NCBI GenBank assembly: GCA_951828515.1
Contig: OX639992.1
Span: forward strand, 4,380,217 to 4,444,216
Direction: 5' to 3'
Source of the DNA: an uncultured Poribacteria bacterium
GTDB taxonomy: Bacteria; Poribacteria; WGA-4E; WGA-3G
DNA length: 64,000 bases
The translations under genes were made by a program, and so were the position numbers. The notes beneath the pieces are model-generated. The model saw only the letters and a program-made list of their open reading frames with translations, ran no database searches and had not been told where the DNA came from. Shown one piece after another: positions 1 through 8,462 of this stretch (positions are counted from its first letter, which is position 1; every line of letters begins with the position of its first letter).

Positions 1-26
1 GAAAGGACCAAACGTCTAAAATAGAT

Positions 27-55
27 TTGACATTCAGTCTAAAATGTTGTATAAT
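27..55 (+). promoter_or_regulatory. Consensus sigma-70 promoter of tnpB copy 1
   Basis: TTGACA at 27-32 and TATAAT at 50-55 are separated by exactly 17 bp, a perfect match to the housekeeping consensus. The same arrangement occurs before tnpB copy 2. Transcription would start near 62 and include the structured leader. Confidence 0.85.
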
Positions 56-69
56 AGTAATATCAAGTT

Positions 70-123
70 GGCAGACATAATGAGCGTTACCGCTTGGTAA
101 CGTGTCTGCCTACCCACTCATTA
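70..123 (+). promoter_or_regulatory. Structured tnpB leader (stem-loop plus long-range pairing)
   Basis: An outer 8-bp stem (70-77 with 103-110) encloses a 7-bp hairpin (85-91 with 96-102, loop GCTT). The 7 nt between outer and inner stems, TAATGAG (78-84), are an exact reverse complement of CTCATTA at 117-123, giving a pseudoknot or an alternative fold. In copy 2 the outer stem is the same, the inner stem has a compensatory change, and the 7-mers differ at four positions yet remain fully complementary. At the DNA level it could equally be the hairpin-bearing left end that TnpA recognises. The structure is seen in the sequence; its role is inferred. Confidence 0.75.
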
Positions 124-152
124 GGGGTTAAAGACTTGAGACTTGACAGACC

Positions 153-1268
153 ATGAAAACCTATAAATACCGGCTTGGGAAACAATCGAACACAATCCGC
201 ATTGGGAATTTGCTTGACGATATGTGGCAGGTGCATGTGTATTTCCATAAGTGGCAACGCCAGCGATATAAAGACGGACTGCCGTATGTCAACTTTGAGG
301 GTATGTGCGACCACGTGAAACTTATGAAAGACACGACACACCCGCATTGGAAAGCATTACCGTCTCAAGCAATCCAACAAGAGTTGAAACGTATCCATTT
401 GGCATACGACCGGTTTTTCAAAAAACTTGGCGGCAGACCGAAAATCAAAAAGAGACACAAGTTTAAGTCTATCACTTTTCCCGGACACGCAGGCTGGTTT
501 CTGAAAAACAATCGTATCACCCTTACATTCCGCAAGTGGAACAACGGCAAATGGCGATTTGATAAAGTCCCTTACACTTTTCACAAACACCGGCAATGGC
601 ACGGAAACCGAATCAGTCGTATCACGATAAAGCGTGATACTTGTGGTGTCTATTGGCTTTGCATAACAACAACCTACACAGATTTTAGACCGCTGCCGAC
701 AACAGGTCAAAGCGTTGGGGCAGACTTCGGCATGAAAGACGCATACTTGACCCTTAGCACGGGTGAGAAAAAACAGCACCCACAACCTTTGAAGCACTCC
801 TTGAACAAACTTCGGTCTCTCAATAAGGCATTGAGCCGTAAGCAAAAAGGTTCTAACGGCTGGTGGCGGTGTGTGAGACACCTCGCACGTCTCTATCGGA
901 AAATCAGCAACCAACGCAAAGACTTTCATTGGCAACTCGCGAGCGAACTGTGTAAGAAGTTTGATACGATTGCGATTGAAACTTTGAACCTTGATGGCAT
1001 GAAACGCTTGTGGGGCCGTAAAGTCTCCGACCTTGCGTTCTATCAGTTTGTTGAGATATTGCAGTATAAGTGTAGAAAACATAAGCGTCTTTTGAAACAA
1101 GTCGATCAATGGACTGCGACAACGAAACCGTGTAGTGAGTGTGGTTTTCATAACGAAAATCTAACGCTAAAAGATAGGCAGTGGACGTGTCCTGACTGTG
1201 GTGCGCACCACGATCGGGACATCAACGCTGCGATAAACATATTGTGGGCAGGGATAGCCATCACTTGA
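153..1268 (+). CDS. tnpB: TnpB, RNA-guided endonuclease of IS605-type element (copy 1)
   Basis: This 371-residue protein has the TnpB/OrfB architecture. An N-terminal helical and beta-barrel part is followed by a split RuvC nuclease with GADFGMKDAY (first Asp near residue 190), AIETLNLDGM (Glu near 276) and HDRDINAAIN (last Asp near 356). A four-cysteine zinc finger, CSEC and CPDC, lies before the last motif. All three acidic residues are present, so the nuclease should be active. TnpB proteins cut DNA guided by an omega-RNA made from the 3' end of their own element, favouring its retention. There is no good Shine-Dalgarno before the ATG; the structured leader sits 30 nt upstream. It is clearly homologous to the copy at 32899, with many substitutions, so the duplication is not recent. 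Confidence 0.95.
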   Translation: MKTYKYRLGKQSNTIRIGNLLDDMWQVHVYFHKWQRQRYKDGLPYVNFEGMCDHVKLMKDTTHPHWKALPSQAIQQELKRIHLAYDRFFKKLGGRPKIKKRHKFKSITFPGHAGWFLKNNRITLTFRKWNNGKWRFDKVPYTFHKHRQWHGNRISRITIKRDTCGVYWLCITTTYTDFRPLPTTGQSVGADFGMKDAYLTLSTGEKKQHPQPLKHSLNKLRSLNKALSRKQKGSNGWWRCVRHLARLYRKISNQRKDFHWQLASELCKKFDTIAIETLNLDGMKRLWGRKVSDLAFYQFVEILQYKCRKHKRLLKQVDQWTATTKPCSECGFHNENLTLKDRQWTCPDCGAHHDRDINAAINILWAGIAIT

Positions 1269-1394
1269 CGATATGCCTTGTCTCTGACAAGGGAAATGCC
1301 CGCAGGTGGAGCGACAGTTAGACGGTGGACTCTTTGAGAAAACCGCAGTCGCGACGAAGCCGAAGCCCAACCCTTTAGGTTTGGGTGCTATCAC
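1243..1394 (+). ncRNA. Predicted omega-RNA scaffold of tnpB copy 1
   Basis: The scaffold begins inside the end of tnpB: TGTGGGCA (1243-1250) pairs with TGCCCGCA (1297-1304). A perfect 7-bp hairpin, CCTTGTC/GACAAGG (1276-1292), lies just past the stop. A block around 1340-1365 is nearly identical in copy 2, and a terminal hairpin with a TTTA-containing loop ends just before GCTATCAC. Each helix is kept in copy 2 with different bases. By analogy with known omega-RNAs the guide is the flanking sequence from 1395 onward (about 16-20 nt). The RNA itself is inferred from structure and position. Confidence 0.75.
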
Positions 1395-1590
1395 GGATTT
1401 CCGTTAGCGATTGGGGTATAGAAAATCACGAGTCGTTTATTCCAAAGCCCGAGCGGGGTGATATGTGTGTAGAAATGCTCCAGGCGGTGGATTAGGCCAT
1501 GTAATAAAATGCTGATCAGCACTTGACACCTGTCACGTGAGTGTATAGAATACCTTCAACAACTCTGAATCTGCAGAAGGAGAAAAGATC
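1395..1590. other. Gap with palindromic repeat and promoter
   Basis: Besides the inferred guide region at 1395-1414, this gap holds a GC-rich palindrome-containing repeat near 1434-1473 (GCCCGAGCGGGGTGATAT). Its relatives are at 3030-3055, 54704-54735 and 54755-54785. The promoter of the next gene completes it. Confidence 0.5.
1523..1551 (+). promoter_or_regulatory. Sigma-70 promoter upstream of dioxygenase gene
   Basis: TTGACA at 1523-1528 and TAGAAT at 1546-1551 have a 17-bp spacer. They lie 40 bp before a start codon with a good ribosome binding site. Confidence 0.7.
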
Positions 1591-2313
1591 ATGACAGACA
1601 TCATAGGTGAACTCAATAAACTACAACAGAACGGGTTCCGTTTAATAGAGGGCGCGTTGTCGCCGGAAGAGACGGAACATGTCCGCCAGAGGATTAACCA
1701 TGCCCGTGAAAAGGGCTGGGAAGAAGGCTTAAACGCTGTCGGTAACATGTGGTTTGATACCTTGCTCGACCGCGAACCTGATACGTACCAATCGCTTGTC
1801 GGGCATCCGAGTGTCCGTCCTTACCTTGAGGGATTAATGGGCAAACAGTGCCAACTCCGGAGTCTGCGGGCGCACATCAATCCAGGTCCCTATCTCCAAG
1901 AATGGCACATGGATTTTTACGGCTACTGGCAGGAACAGCGGTATGTTCAGGAGCATCCGTTTGCGATGGCACCCGTCGGGATTAACACCACCTTCTACTT
2001 CCAAGACAACGATCCGGGTGAGGGACACCTCAAGTTTATCAAAGGGGGTCATCTGTCAGAACCACCGCACCTCTATCCGTTGGATCGTCCTAAATTCGAG
2101 GCGTGGTGTGACGCACAAGAACATGTTATCCTGTATCCGAAAGCGGGGGATTGTGTTCTGTTTATCAATCACATCCCGCACCAAGGTGCCAAGGAACGGG
2201 ACGATATGGAGCGGAGCAATGTCGTGTGTCATTATCAGGTAACCCCAATGTATGAAGGCGTGTGGCATGTCTCTCGTCCGCGCGGGTATCAAGGGACATT
2301 CCCGTTTGCTTAG
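1591..2313 (+). CDS. Phytanoyl-CoA dioxygenase (PhyH) family protein
   Basis: A 240-residue member of the Fe(II)/2-oxoglutarate-dependent PhyH-like oxygenases. The facial triad is visible: His and Asp in EWHMDFYG (about residues 106-108) and the distal His in INHIPHQGAK, followed by an Arg-rich segment (KERDDMERS) that would hold 2-oxoglutarate. These enzymes hydroxylate varied small molecules, and the substrate cannot be read from sequence. The start is set by AGAAGGAGA eight nt before the ATG. The gene has its own promoter and a strong hairpin after the stop, so it looks like a single-gene unit. A second, more distant PhyH protein is at 8791-9720. Confidence 0.85.
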   Translation: MTDIIGELNKLQQNGFRLIEGALSPEETEHVRQRINHAREKGWEEGLNAVGNMWFDTLLDREPDTYQSLVGHPSVRPYLEGLMGKQCQLRSLRAHINPGPYLQEWHMDFYGYWQEQRYVQEHPFAMAPVGINTTFYFQDNDPGEGHLKFIKGGHLSEPPHLYPLDRPKFEAWCDAQEHVILYPKAGDCVLFINHIPHQGAKERDDMERSNVVCHYQVTPMYEGVWHVSRPRGYQGTFPFA

Positions 2314-2334
2314 AGATATATGTGAACGTTTGAT

Positions 2335-2358
2335 GGGCGGATGTTTTGGCATCCGCCC
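2335..2358 (+). terminator. Hairpin after dioxygenase gene
   Basis: GGGCGGATG (2335-2343) and CATCCGCCC (2350-2358) form a perfect 9-bp stem with a 6-nt loop, 21 bp past the stop codon. The downstream tract is A/T-rich, not a clean T-run, so termination is likely but not certain. Confidence 0.6.
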
Positions 2359-2380
2359 GTATAATTTAACGTGAGTTCGA

Positions 2381-2414
2381 TTAAAAGTAGTAGGCACACT
2401 CCGTGTGCCGTAAC
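2381..2414. repeat. 34-bp dispersed repeat with GGCACAC/GTGTGCC palindrome
   Basis: This stretch is repeated at 24845-24878 with a single difference, at the edge of the loop. The core is a 7-bp stem, GGCACAC and GTGTGCC. The other copy sits directly upstream of a lipoprotein gene. Confidence 0.8.
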
Positions 2415-2453
2415 AGGCTTAACAAACTAACCCCTATACGAATTGGAGGACAC

Positions 2454-2818
2454 ATGCGTAAATTTGTAATTTGTCTGTGTGCTGTGTATCTAATAGTGAG
2501 TTTACAAATCAGAGCGGAAAGTGGTGGACCACCTATCTTGATGGCGAGATTTTAATAGACTACCCCAAAACGGCCGATAAACTGGTGCCGATCGATGCAC
2601 CGCTCCTACTCGGTCGGGAAGATCCCCCTGCTCTCAATCGCTACTATAATGGTGTTATTGATGAGTTCGCGCTCTTTAACCGCGGACTTTCACAGGATGA
2701 GATTAAAGAAATTCAGGGGGGTATCCAAGAGATTTTGGCTGTTGAACCCGATGAAAAATTACCGACAACATGGGGGCTTCTCAAACAGAGGTACGGCGTG
2801 CGCAATGCGTCAAATTGA
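2454..2818 (+). pseudogene. Remnant of a secreted LamG-domain protein
   Basis: A ribosome binding site (GGAGGA, 2446-2451) precedes an ATG at 2454 that opens with a signal peptide (MRKFVICLCAVYLIVSLQ), but that frame soon stops. From about 2490 the next frame encodes the end of a LamG/concanavalin-like jelly roll: WWTTYLDGE, PLLLGRED and YYNGVIDEFALFNRGLS are typical of its last strands. The simplest reading is a secreted LamG protein that lost its middle by deletion and shifted frame. About 100 residues remain, too few for a complete domain. No partner gene is obvious. Confidence 0.7.
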
Positions 2819-3207
2819 CAGATGCAATCACACCCCTTTTAAGACTGTGCCAATTTGGCAGACAATCCATGGGAAATTCCACTATTTCAAACGATTACGA
2901 TTGGCATAAATATTGCATACTATGTTGTAGCATAAACTGTTAGTTAAACGCGTAGATTGGGTCGAACGGACGAATTCACTGGAAATCACAAGCTGCAGAA
3001 GGCATTTAAGATTCATTTGACAGGTGTTTTCCTCACCCCGTAGGGGTGATATTGCTTCGCAGTGAGAATAGAAAATCGTGTAATCAAAGCACCGCACTCC
3101 AGCGGAGTGCTATGTCTATGAAAGATCCTAACTTGGGTTATGGTAGGCGCATTGTGAGGGCAATGTACCTACCTTGAAACTATTCGTATAAAGGAGATGA
3201 GTCAGAA
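2819..3207. other. Intergenic region before dnaK with palindromic repeats
   Basis: No gene is seen. The gap contains an AGCATAAACT-type repeat (near 2928, relatives at 38757 and 52499), a degenerate copy of the TTGGGTT family near 2957, a palindrome CACCCCGTAGGGGTG (about 3035-3049) and GCACTCCAGCGGAGTGC (3094-3110). The dnaK ribosome binding site AAGGAGATGA ends the gap. I found no convincing -35/-10 pair for dnaK. Confidence 0.55.
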
Positions 3208-5142
3208 ATGAGTAAAGTCATTGGAATCGATTTAGGTACAACAAATTCATGTGTAGCTGTTTTAGAAAGCGGCGATGCCAAGGTGATTGAAAACACCGAA
3301 GGAAACCGGACGACTCCCTCGATTATCGGTTTCACCAGCGACGGCGAACGTCCCGTTGGACAGGTTGCAAAAAGACAAGCTATCACGAACCCACAAAATA
3401 CAATCTTTTCAATCAAAAGGTTCATGGGACGAAAATATAACGAGATCGGGAACGATGCCGACCGTGTGTCTTATGAATTAAAAGCAGATAAAGTTGGCGA
3501 TGTCGCTGTAAATATTGAAGGTAAGGATTACTCGCCGCCCGAGATCTCCGCTATGGTTTTGCGGAAGATGAAAGAAACCGCCGAGGCATATCTCGGAGAG
3601 GAGGTCACGAAAGCCGTCGTTACCGTTCCCGCCTACTTCAATGATTCCCAACGTCAGGCGACAGCCGATGCAGGTAAAATCGCAGGATTAGAGGTCGAGC
3701 GGATTATCAACGAGCCGACCGCCGCGTCCCTCGCTTATGGGTTGCAGAGCGAAGGCGATAAAAAAATCGCTGTCTATGATCTCGGAGGCGGTACGTTTGA
3801 CATCTCTATTCTGGAAATCGGGGATGGCGTTTTCGAAGTGAAAAGTACCAACGGTGATACGCACCTCGGTGGTGATGACTTCGATCAAGCGATTATTGAC
3901 TGGATGGCGCAAGAGTTCTTGAGTAGCCAAGGGTTGGATCTCCGCAACGATCCGATGGCACTGCAACGTCTCAAGGAAGCCGCAGAAACAGCAAAGTGTG
4001 AGCTTTCCAGCACGCAACAGGCTGATATTAATTTGCCCTTTATTACCAGTGATGCCAGCGGACCGAAGCACCTTAACTTGACGCTCACTCGCGCAAAACT
4101 GGAGCAGATTACAGATGACCTGATCCAACGGTCGCTTGAACCTTGTCGACAGGCTCTCGTGGATGCTGAAATGCAAGCCTCCGATATTGATGAGATTATT
4201 CTCGTCGGTGGACAGACACGGATGCCTAAGGTTCAAGAAGCCGTACAGCAACTCTTCGGTAAAGAGCCACACAAGGGGGTCAATCCGGATGAAGTCGTCG
4301 CAATCGGAGCGGCAATCCAAGGGGGCGTGCTTGCTGGGGACGAAGAAGTCAAAGATATTCTCTTGCTGGATGTCACACCGCTTTCACTCGGAATTGAGAC
4401 GCTCGGTGGAATGTTCACGCGGTTGATTGACAGGAATACAACAATTCCTACGAAGAAATCGAACATATTCACGACGGCTGAAAATAATCAGACCTCGGTC
4501 GATGTGCATGTCCTCCAAGGCGAACGGGAACAGGCGGTTTACAACAAAACCATCGGACGTTTTCGTCTAAGCGAGTTACCGCCAGCACCGAGAGGTATCC
4601 CACAGATTGAAGTGACCTTTGATATTGACGCGAATGGCATCCTCAATGTGTCTGCTAAGGATACTGCAACCGGTAAAGAGCAGAAGATTACCATTACCGC
4701 GTCCTCTGGGCTCAGCGATGCCGAGATCGATCAGATGGTGAAAGATGCCGAAACACACGCCGAAGAGGATCAGCAGAAACGGGAGGAAGTTGAGACTCGC
4801 AACCGTGCGGATTCTATGGTCTACGAGACTGAGAAGAACTTGGGCGAGTTCGGCGACAAGGTAGACGATGCATCCAAGGAGAAAGTGAACGCCGCCGTTG
4901 CCCGTGTCAAGCAGGCGTTGGAAGCGGACAACCATGCTGAGATCCAAGCCTCGACAGAGGAATTGACACAGGTCTGGCATGAGGTCTCTGCGCAAATGTA
5001 TCAACAGACAGCCGATGCCGATCCAGGTGCTGCCGCAGGAGACCCGTCCGCCGCTGAAGCCACAACTGATGCCGCTGACAGCGATGTCGTTGACGCTGAA
5101 TATGAAGTCGTTGACGAGGACGAGAAGAAGGATAAAAGTTAG
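3208..5142 (+). CDS. dnaK: Chaperone DnaK (Hsp70)
   Basis: A full-length 644-residue Hsp70. The nucleotide-binding domain starts with [17 protein letters not shown] and carries the phosphate-binding [13 protein letters not shown] and the adenosine motif [10 protein letters not shown]. The substrate-binding domain follows, with [16 protein letters not shown] at the linker, then a helical lid and an acidic tail ([11 protein letters not shown]) as in typical bacterial DnaK. It folds cytosolic proteins in an ATP cycle with DnaJ and GrpE. Neither grpE nor a canonical dnaJ is adjacent, so it is not in the usual hrcA-grpE-dnaK-dnaJ cluster; a protein with an internal J domain lies at 41696-42511. 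The ATG is supported by AAGGAGATGA upstream. Confidence 0.98.
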   Translation: MSKVIGIDLGTTNSCVAVLESGDAKVIENTEGNRTTPSIIGFTSDGERPVGQVAKRQAITNPQNTIFSIKRFMGRKYNEIGNDADRVSYELKADKVGDVAVNIEGKDYSPPEISAMVLRKMKETAEAYLGEEVTKAVVTVPAYFNDSQRQATADAGKIAGLEVERIINEPTAASLAYGLQSEGDKKIAVYDLGGGTFDISILEIGDGVFEVKSTNGDTHLGGDDFDQAIIDWMAQEFLSSQGLDLRNDPMALQRLKEAAETAKCELSSTQQADINLPFITSDASGPKHLNLTLTRAKLEQITDDLIQRSLEPCRQALVDAEMQASDIDEIILVGGQTRMPKVQEAVQQLFGKEPHKGVNPDEVVAIGAAIQGGVLAGDEEVKDILLLDVTPLSLGIETLGGMFTRLIDRNTTIPTKKSNIFTTAENNQTSVDVHVLQGEREQAVYNKTIGRFRLSELPPAPRGIPQIEVTFDIDANGILNVSAKDTATGKEQKITITASSGLSDAEIDQMVKDAETHAEEDQQKREEVETRNRADSMVYETEKNLGEFGDKVDDASKEKVNAAVARVKQALEADNHAEIQASTEELTQVWHEVSAQMYQQTADADPGAAAGDPSAAEATTDAADSDVVDAEYEVVDEDEKKDKS

Positions 5143-5194
5143 GCGATACCGCTAAATTGTGACGCTGTGGGGGGACATATCGGAGGTCTTATCA

Positions 5195-5800
5195 ATGGCT
5201 TACAGTGAATTTACTTTAGAATCGGTAGTGTCAACGTTTCAACTTGAAAAGGTTGACACCGCGGGACTCTTTTCTGAAATAGATCCTGTGAACCCGAGTG
5301 AGTATCTCACGACGGGATTAGCGAAGAAGGCACCGTTAGCCGCTGCTATCGGTACAGAGAAAGCACGATCGGAAATGATTGTCGCCGATGTACTCGTTGA
5401 CCTCCTTGAACACTTAGATCGCCGCATCAGCCTGTTTTCTGGCATTGACTTCAGCGTTGATCCTGAAAGCGGCTTGACCGGGGTGTGCGATTTTTTGGTA
5501 AGTCTGTCGTCGAACCAATTTTATGTGGAAGCCCCCGTCCTCATCCTTGTTGAAGCGAAAAATGCTGACCTGAAACTTGGTATGGGACAGTGTGTTGCCC
5601 AGATGATCGCCGCCCAACGCTTTAATGCCGAAAAAGGGAATGACATCCCTTGTGTTTATGGAGCTTCCACGACAGGAATAGATTGGCTATTCCTCAAGTT
5701 GGAGGGCAAATGCCTTCACATTGATATGGCAACCTACACGCTTGAGCGGTGCGACAGAATCCTCGGTATCCTCTCCAGCATGGTCGCACAAAAAGCATAA
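5195..5800 (+). CDS. Predicted PD-(D/E)XK-fold protein of unknown role
   Basis: A 201-residue protein that I cannot assign to a named family with confidence. It has a pattern typical of nuclease-fold proteins: a conserved acidic residue in SGLTGVCDFLVS, then VLILVEAKNADL (E-x-K), then a helix GMGQCVAQMIAAQRFN that often carries a catalytic Gln in this fold. Similar short proteins resemble the N-terminal domain of type I restriction HsdR subunits but stand alone. The ATG at 5195 is chosen because GGAGG lies 8 nt upstream; an in-frame GTG at 5159 lacks this. It follows dnaK by about 50 bp and may be co-transcribed. No partner methyltransferase is adjacent, so a restriction role is not supported here. 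Confidence 0.6.
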   Translation: MAYSEFTLESVVSTFQLEKVDTAGLFSEIDPVNPSEYLTTGLAKKAPLAAAIGTEKARSEMIVADVLVDLLEHLDRRISLFSGIDFSVDPESGLTGVCDFLVSLSSNQFYVEAPVLILVEAKNADLKLGMGQCVAQMIAAQRFNAEKGNDIPCVYGASTTGIDWLFLKLEGKCLHIDMATYTLERCDRILGILSSMVAQKA

Positions 5801-5935
5801 AGTCAGAATAGGTGGATGTAACGGGACTTACGTTATGTGCAATTTCTTCTTCAAGACTTCTTAGACGCTTTATAAACTCCCAAAGTTAGAGACAAATAGG
5901 GACTTCATCTAACCTGTTGGAGTCTCTGTTGCCAT

Positions 5936-5971
5936 AGCACCTATCACGTTATGCGGGGTAGGTGCTTTTTT
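5936..5971 (+). terminator. Rho-independent terminator after the dnaK unit
   Basis: AGCACCTA (5936-5943) and TAGGTGCT (5959-5966) form an 8-bp stem with a 15-nt loop, followed by a run of six T. It overlaps the 3' end of the convergent gene at 5949-7451. Confidence 0.75.
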
Positions 5972-7451
5972 CTTGCAATACCTTATGGATTTCGACCATC
6001 GCGAGCGTATCGAGTTTGCAGTAGGCTCTCAAACGTTGATTCCATTTTTGCTTTTCAGTTTCATTGGTGGTGCTGAGCATCATATTCCAAACCGCTGGCG
6101 CGTCCCCACCCTCTTGAATGTCTAAAGCCTCATAGGAAAGCCAAGGCACTAACACAGGAAGGACCGTCTTGAGTGATTTAGAGCCACAAAAATCAGGATG
6201 CTCATAGTGTTTTCTGAGGACTGTCAACTGATCCCAGAGTCTTTCAATGATTGATTGAAGTGCCGAAGTATATTCGGGAAAAGATTCAGCCAGACCTCTG
6301 AGGATCCGACGTTCAAAAGACAGATTGTAAACGACGATGGAACCGCGGTCGGAAATGTGAGCGAGCAGAGATTGCAAGAGCGGTAAACGTGGATCGGTTA
6401 TATCCGTGTGCAGATATTCGTGATGCGTAACCACACCGTCGGCTTGAAGGACGTGACAACTGTACTGAAACGGAAATTCTTCGTATACCTTGAAACCTTT
6501 GAATCTTGGGATCGCAGGTCTATCGGCTTCAAAATCGAGGAAGTGGATAGGATATTGCAAGTTTGCTAATTCTTCTCGAATTGCAGCTCTGTTGATTGCG
6601 GGTCTGTTTTCGAGAACGCTATTGACGTAAGTGCTTTGCGATGGTGTCAGCGAGAAATCGGCTGGGAGATCGGAGAGATGGAAGATGCCTTTTTCTGCCA
6701 AGGCAGTCGCTTCTGGATCTTTGATCTTCGGAATAGTGAAAACCGAATTTTTAGGCACAAACGCCCAACAGGATGTTTTGAAGGGGCATCTATAGGGTCG
6801 GTTGCATAAATTCTTCCCAATCAGGACGTTCGGTTCAATGTCTCTGTGGCGTGTCGTTTTGAACGTTTGTAGGGAGTCGGGGACTCCCTGTTTTAACAAA
6901 TTAACCTTATCCGTCACATCTTCAAAAACAAATAGATTGGAAAAATCTGGATAAACGCACGCTTCGTTCAGGAGCATCAATTGCGTCGCAGAGACCGGTA
7001 TATCAGATGTATCCAATATATACATTCGTAAAGCCAAGTTAAGGAGATATTCCTTTTTGATTCTCTTCGCTACTCTAATTTCAATGATATGCCACCCTTT
7101 TTCATCTTTTTGGAGAATATCGCATTGGACGAAAGCACCATTTGAACGGAAAGCCGCGTTGAAGAGACATGATTCGCCACGACGCATTGCGGTCTTGGTT
7201 TGCCGGACAGCAACATCAGGATCTTCAGCGTCAATGAGCACACCCTCTGGGAATTGGGAATAAGCGAGGGGTTTTACCGCTTTGCGTTGATCGAAAATTC
7301 TTTGTTGGGATAAGGAGATCGACGGTGTTTTTTCGGGGTGTTTTTCTTCATACCAGAGCCGTTTGAGACAGTGGCTGCCGTTCAAATACTTTGCTGTTGT
7401 GAGGTAGCTTAGCATTGGTACGTTTTGGAATGATAAAGGTTGGGCGGGCAT
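5949..7451 (-). CDS. DUF2779-type protein: Cas4/RecB-like domain plus DEDDy exonuclease domain
   Basis: The 500-residue protein has two parts. The first half looks like a Cas4/RecB-type nuclease with an Fe-S-like cysteine cluster (LCNRPYRCPFKTSCW, near residue 220). The second half is an RNase H-like 3'-5' exonuclease of the DEDDy class: FLDFEAD, VYNLSFERRIL, QLTVLRKHYEHPD and AYCKLDTLAMVE give the acidic residues and Tyr. It probably processes DNA or RNA ends. In the first domain the usual E-V-K appears as IIEIRVAK (Lys replaced by Arg), and the D-x-x-x-Q helix reads LNLALR, so that active site looks altered while the exonuclease site is intact. The first ATG is 7451; an ATG at 7415 (MLSYLTTAKYL) aligns better with the family's usual start. 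Confidence 0.75.
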   Translation of the reverse strand: MPAQPLSFQNVPMLSYLTTAKYLNGSHCLKRLWYEEKHPEKTPSISLSQQRIFDQRKAVKPLAYSQFPEGVLIDAEDPDVAVRQTKTAMRRGESCLFNAAFRSNGAFVQCDILQKDEKGWHIIEIRVAKRIKKEYLLNLALRMYILDTSDIPVSATQLMLLNEACVYPDFSNLFVFEDVTDKVNLLKQGVPDSLQTFKTTRHRDIEPNVLIGKNLCNRPYRCPFKTSCWAFVPKNSVFTIPKIKDPEATALAEKGIFHLSDLPADFSLTPSQSTYVNSVLENRPAINRAAIREELANLQYPIHFLDFEADRPAIPRFKGFKVYEEFPFQYSCHVLQADGVVTHHEYLHTDITDPRLPLLQSLLAHISDRGSIVVYNLSFERRILRGLAESFPEYTSALQSIIERLWDQLTVLRKHYEHPDFCGSKSLKTVLPVLVPWLSYEALDIQEGGDAPAVWNMMLSTTNETEKQKWNQRLRAYCKLDTLAMVEIHKVLQEKSTYPA

Positions 7452-7535
7452 TAAACCCGCCTCTTAATTGTGTTCAAACGACCTAATACGCAGAACGAAG
7501 TTCTCAGCGAGATGTTGAGGGTATGGAAAAATTAC

Positions 7536-8462
7536 TTAGTACCCCAACAATTCGATGCCTTCTTTATAGGTCGCTGCGGAATGTTGTAAAGAGCCGATTT
7601 CGTCCTCCCTTAATTCGATCTCAATGATCTCCTCTACGCCGTTGCCACCGAGTTTAATCGGAACGCCGATATAGAGGTCATCAATACCGTATTGTCCGGT
7701 GAGGTGTGCAGAGCAGGGAAGCAGCCGTTTCTTATCGAGGATGATAGCCTCTGCCATCTGTGCCAATGAGGCACCGGCGGCATAATAGCCACTCGTTTTC
7801 AGGAGGTTAACGATTTCGGCACCACCGTCGCGAGTCCGTTGTGCCATCGCTTCAATGCGATCTTCGGGTATGAGTTGAGGAATCGGAATACCGTTGACGG
7901 TAGTATAGCGCGGGAGCGGAACCATCGTATCGCCGTGTCCACCGAGGACGAGCGCATGGATGTCTTCCATGGATACACCGAGTTCGAGCGAGATGAAATA
8001 GCGAAACCGTGCCGAATCCAACACACCAGCCTGTCCAACGACGCGGTGTGATGGGAACCCTGAGACCTTCCACGCGTGGTAGGTCATGATGTCGAGCGGA
8101 TTGGTGAGCATCATGAGGATACAGTCTGGCGACTGTTTCACGACGTTTTCTGTGACGCTTCCGACGATATTGGCGTTCGTTTGCAACAGATCTTCACGCG
8201 TCATTCCCGGTTTCCGTGGGGAACCTGATGTGATAATTACGAGATCGGAACCTGCGGTCGCTGCGTAGTCCAGATCTCCGTCAATTGCGGCATCAAACAT
8301 CTCTACGGGACCCATTTGTGCCATATCCAATGCCTTACCTTGCGGAACCCCGTCCACGATATCTATCATGACGACATCCCCGAGTTGTTTTTGTGCGATC
8401 AGAAACGCCGCTGTTGCACCGACATTCCCCGCACCGATAACACTGATTTTTTTTCTTGCCAC
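7536..8462 (-). CDS. mdh: Malate dehydrogenase
   Basis: An NAD-dependent enzyme of the lactate/malate dehydrogenase superfamily that interconverts malate and oxaloacetate in the TCA cycle. It shows the Rossmann motif ISVIGAGNVGATAAF, an Asp for NAD binding (MIDIVDGVPQGKALD), the mobile loop SPRKPGMTREDLL with Arg as in malate-specific enzymes, TNPLDIMTYHAWK, and the catalytic His in GGHGDTMVP. I place the start at a GTG (8462), which has GGAGG five nt upstream and gives the usual N-terminus (M)ARKKISVIGAG, 308 residues. An upstream in-frame ATG at 8474 has no ribosome binding site. It is a single-gene unit. Confidence 0.92.
   Translation of the reverse strand: MARKKISVIGAGNVGATAAFLIAQKQLGDVVMIDIVDGVPQGKALDMAQMGPVEMFDAAIDGDLDYAATAGSDLVIITSGSPRKPGMTREDLLQTNANIVGSVTENVVKQSPDCILMMLTNPLDIMTYHAWKVSGFPSHRVVGQAGVLDSARFRYFISLELGVSMEDIHALVLGGHGDTMVPLPRYTTVNGIPIPQLIPEDRIEAMAQRTRDGGAEIVNLLKTSGYYAAGASLAQMAEAIILDKKRLLPCSAHLTGQYGIDDLYIGVPIKLGGNGVEEIIEIELREDEIGSLQHSAATYKEGIELLGY

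Larger units (their letters stand above)
25..1394 (+). mobile_element. IS605/IS1341-type element, copy 1 (tnpB only)
   Basis: The element holds one gene, tnpB, with a conserved leader before it and a conserved non-coding 3' end after it. A second copy lies at 32771-34156. Homology between the copies starts near 25 and stops exactly after GCTATCAC at 1394, so 1394 is the right boundary; the left boundary is not fixed because the window starts close by. No tnpA is present in the window, so transposition would need TnpA in trans. IS605-family elements leave no target duplication, and none is seen. Confidence 0.8.

Noticed and set aside
357-1151. 264-residue minus-strand frame inside tnpB
   Set aside because: Antisense frame of a clear gene; no motif or ribosome binding site.
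3094-3110. CIRCE-like heat-shock operator before dnaK
   Set aside because: GCACTC and GAGTGC are there, but the spacer is 5 bp rather than 9 and the outer bases do not match; it belongs to the palindromic repeats.
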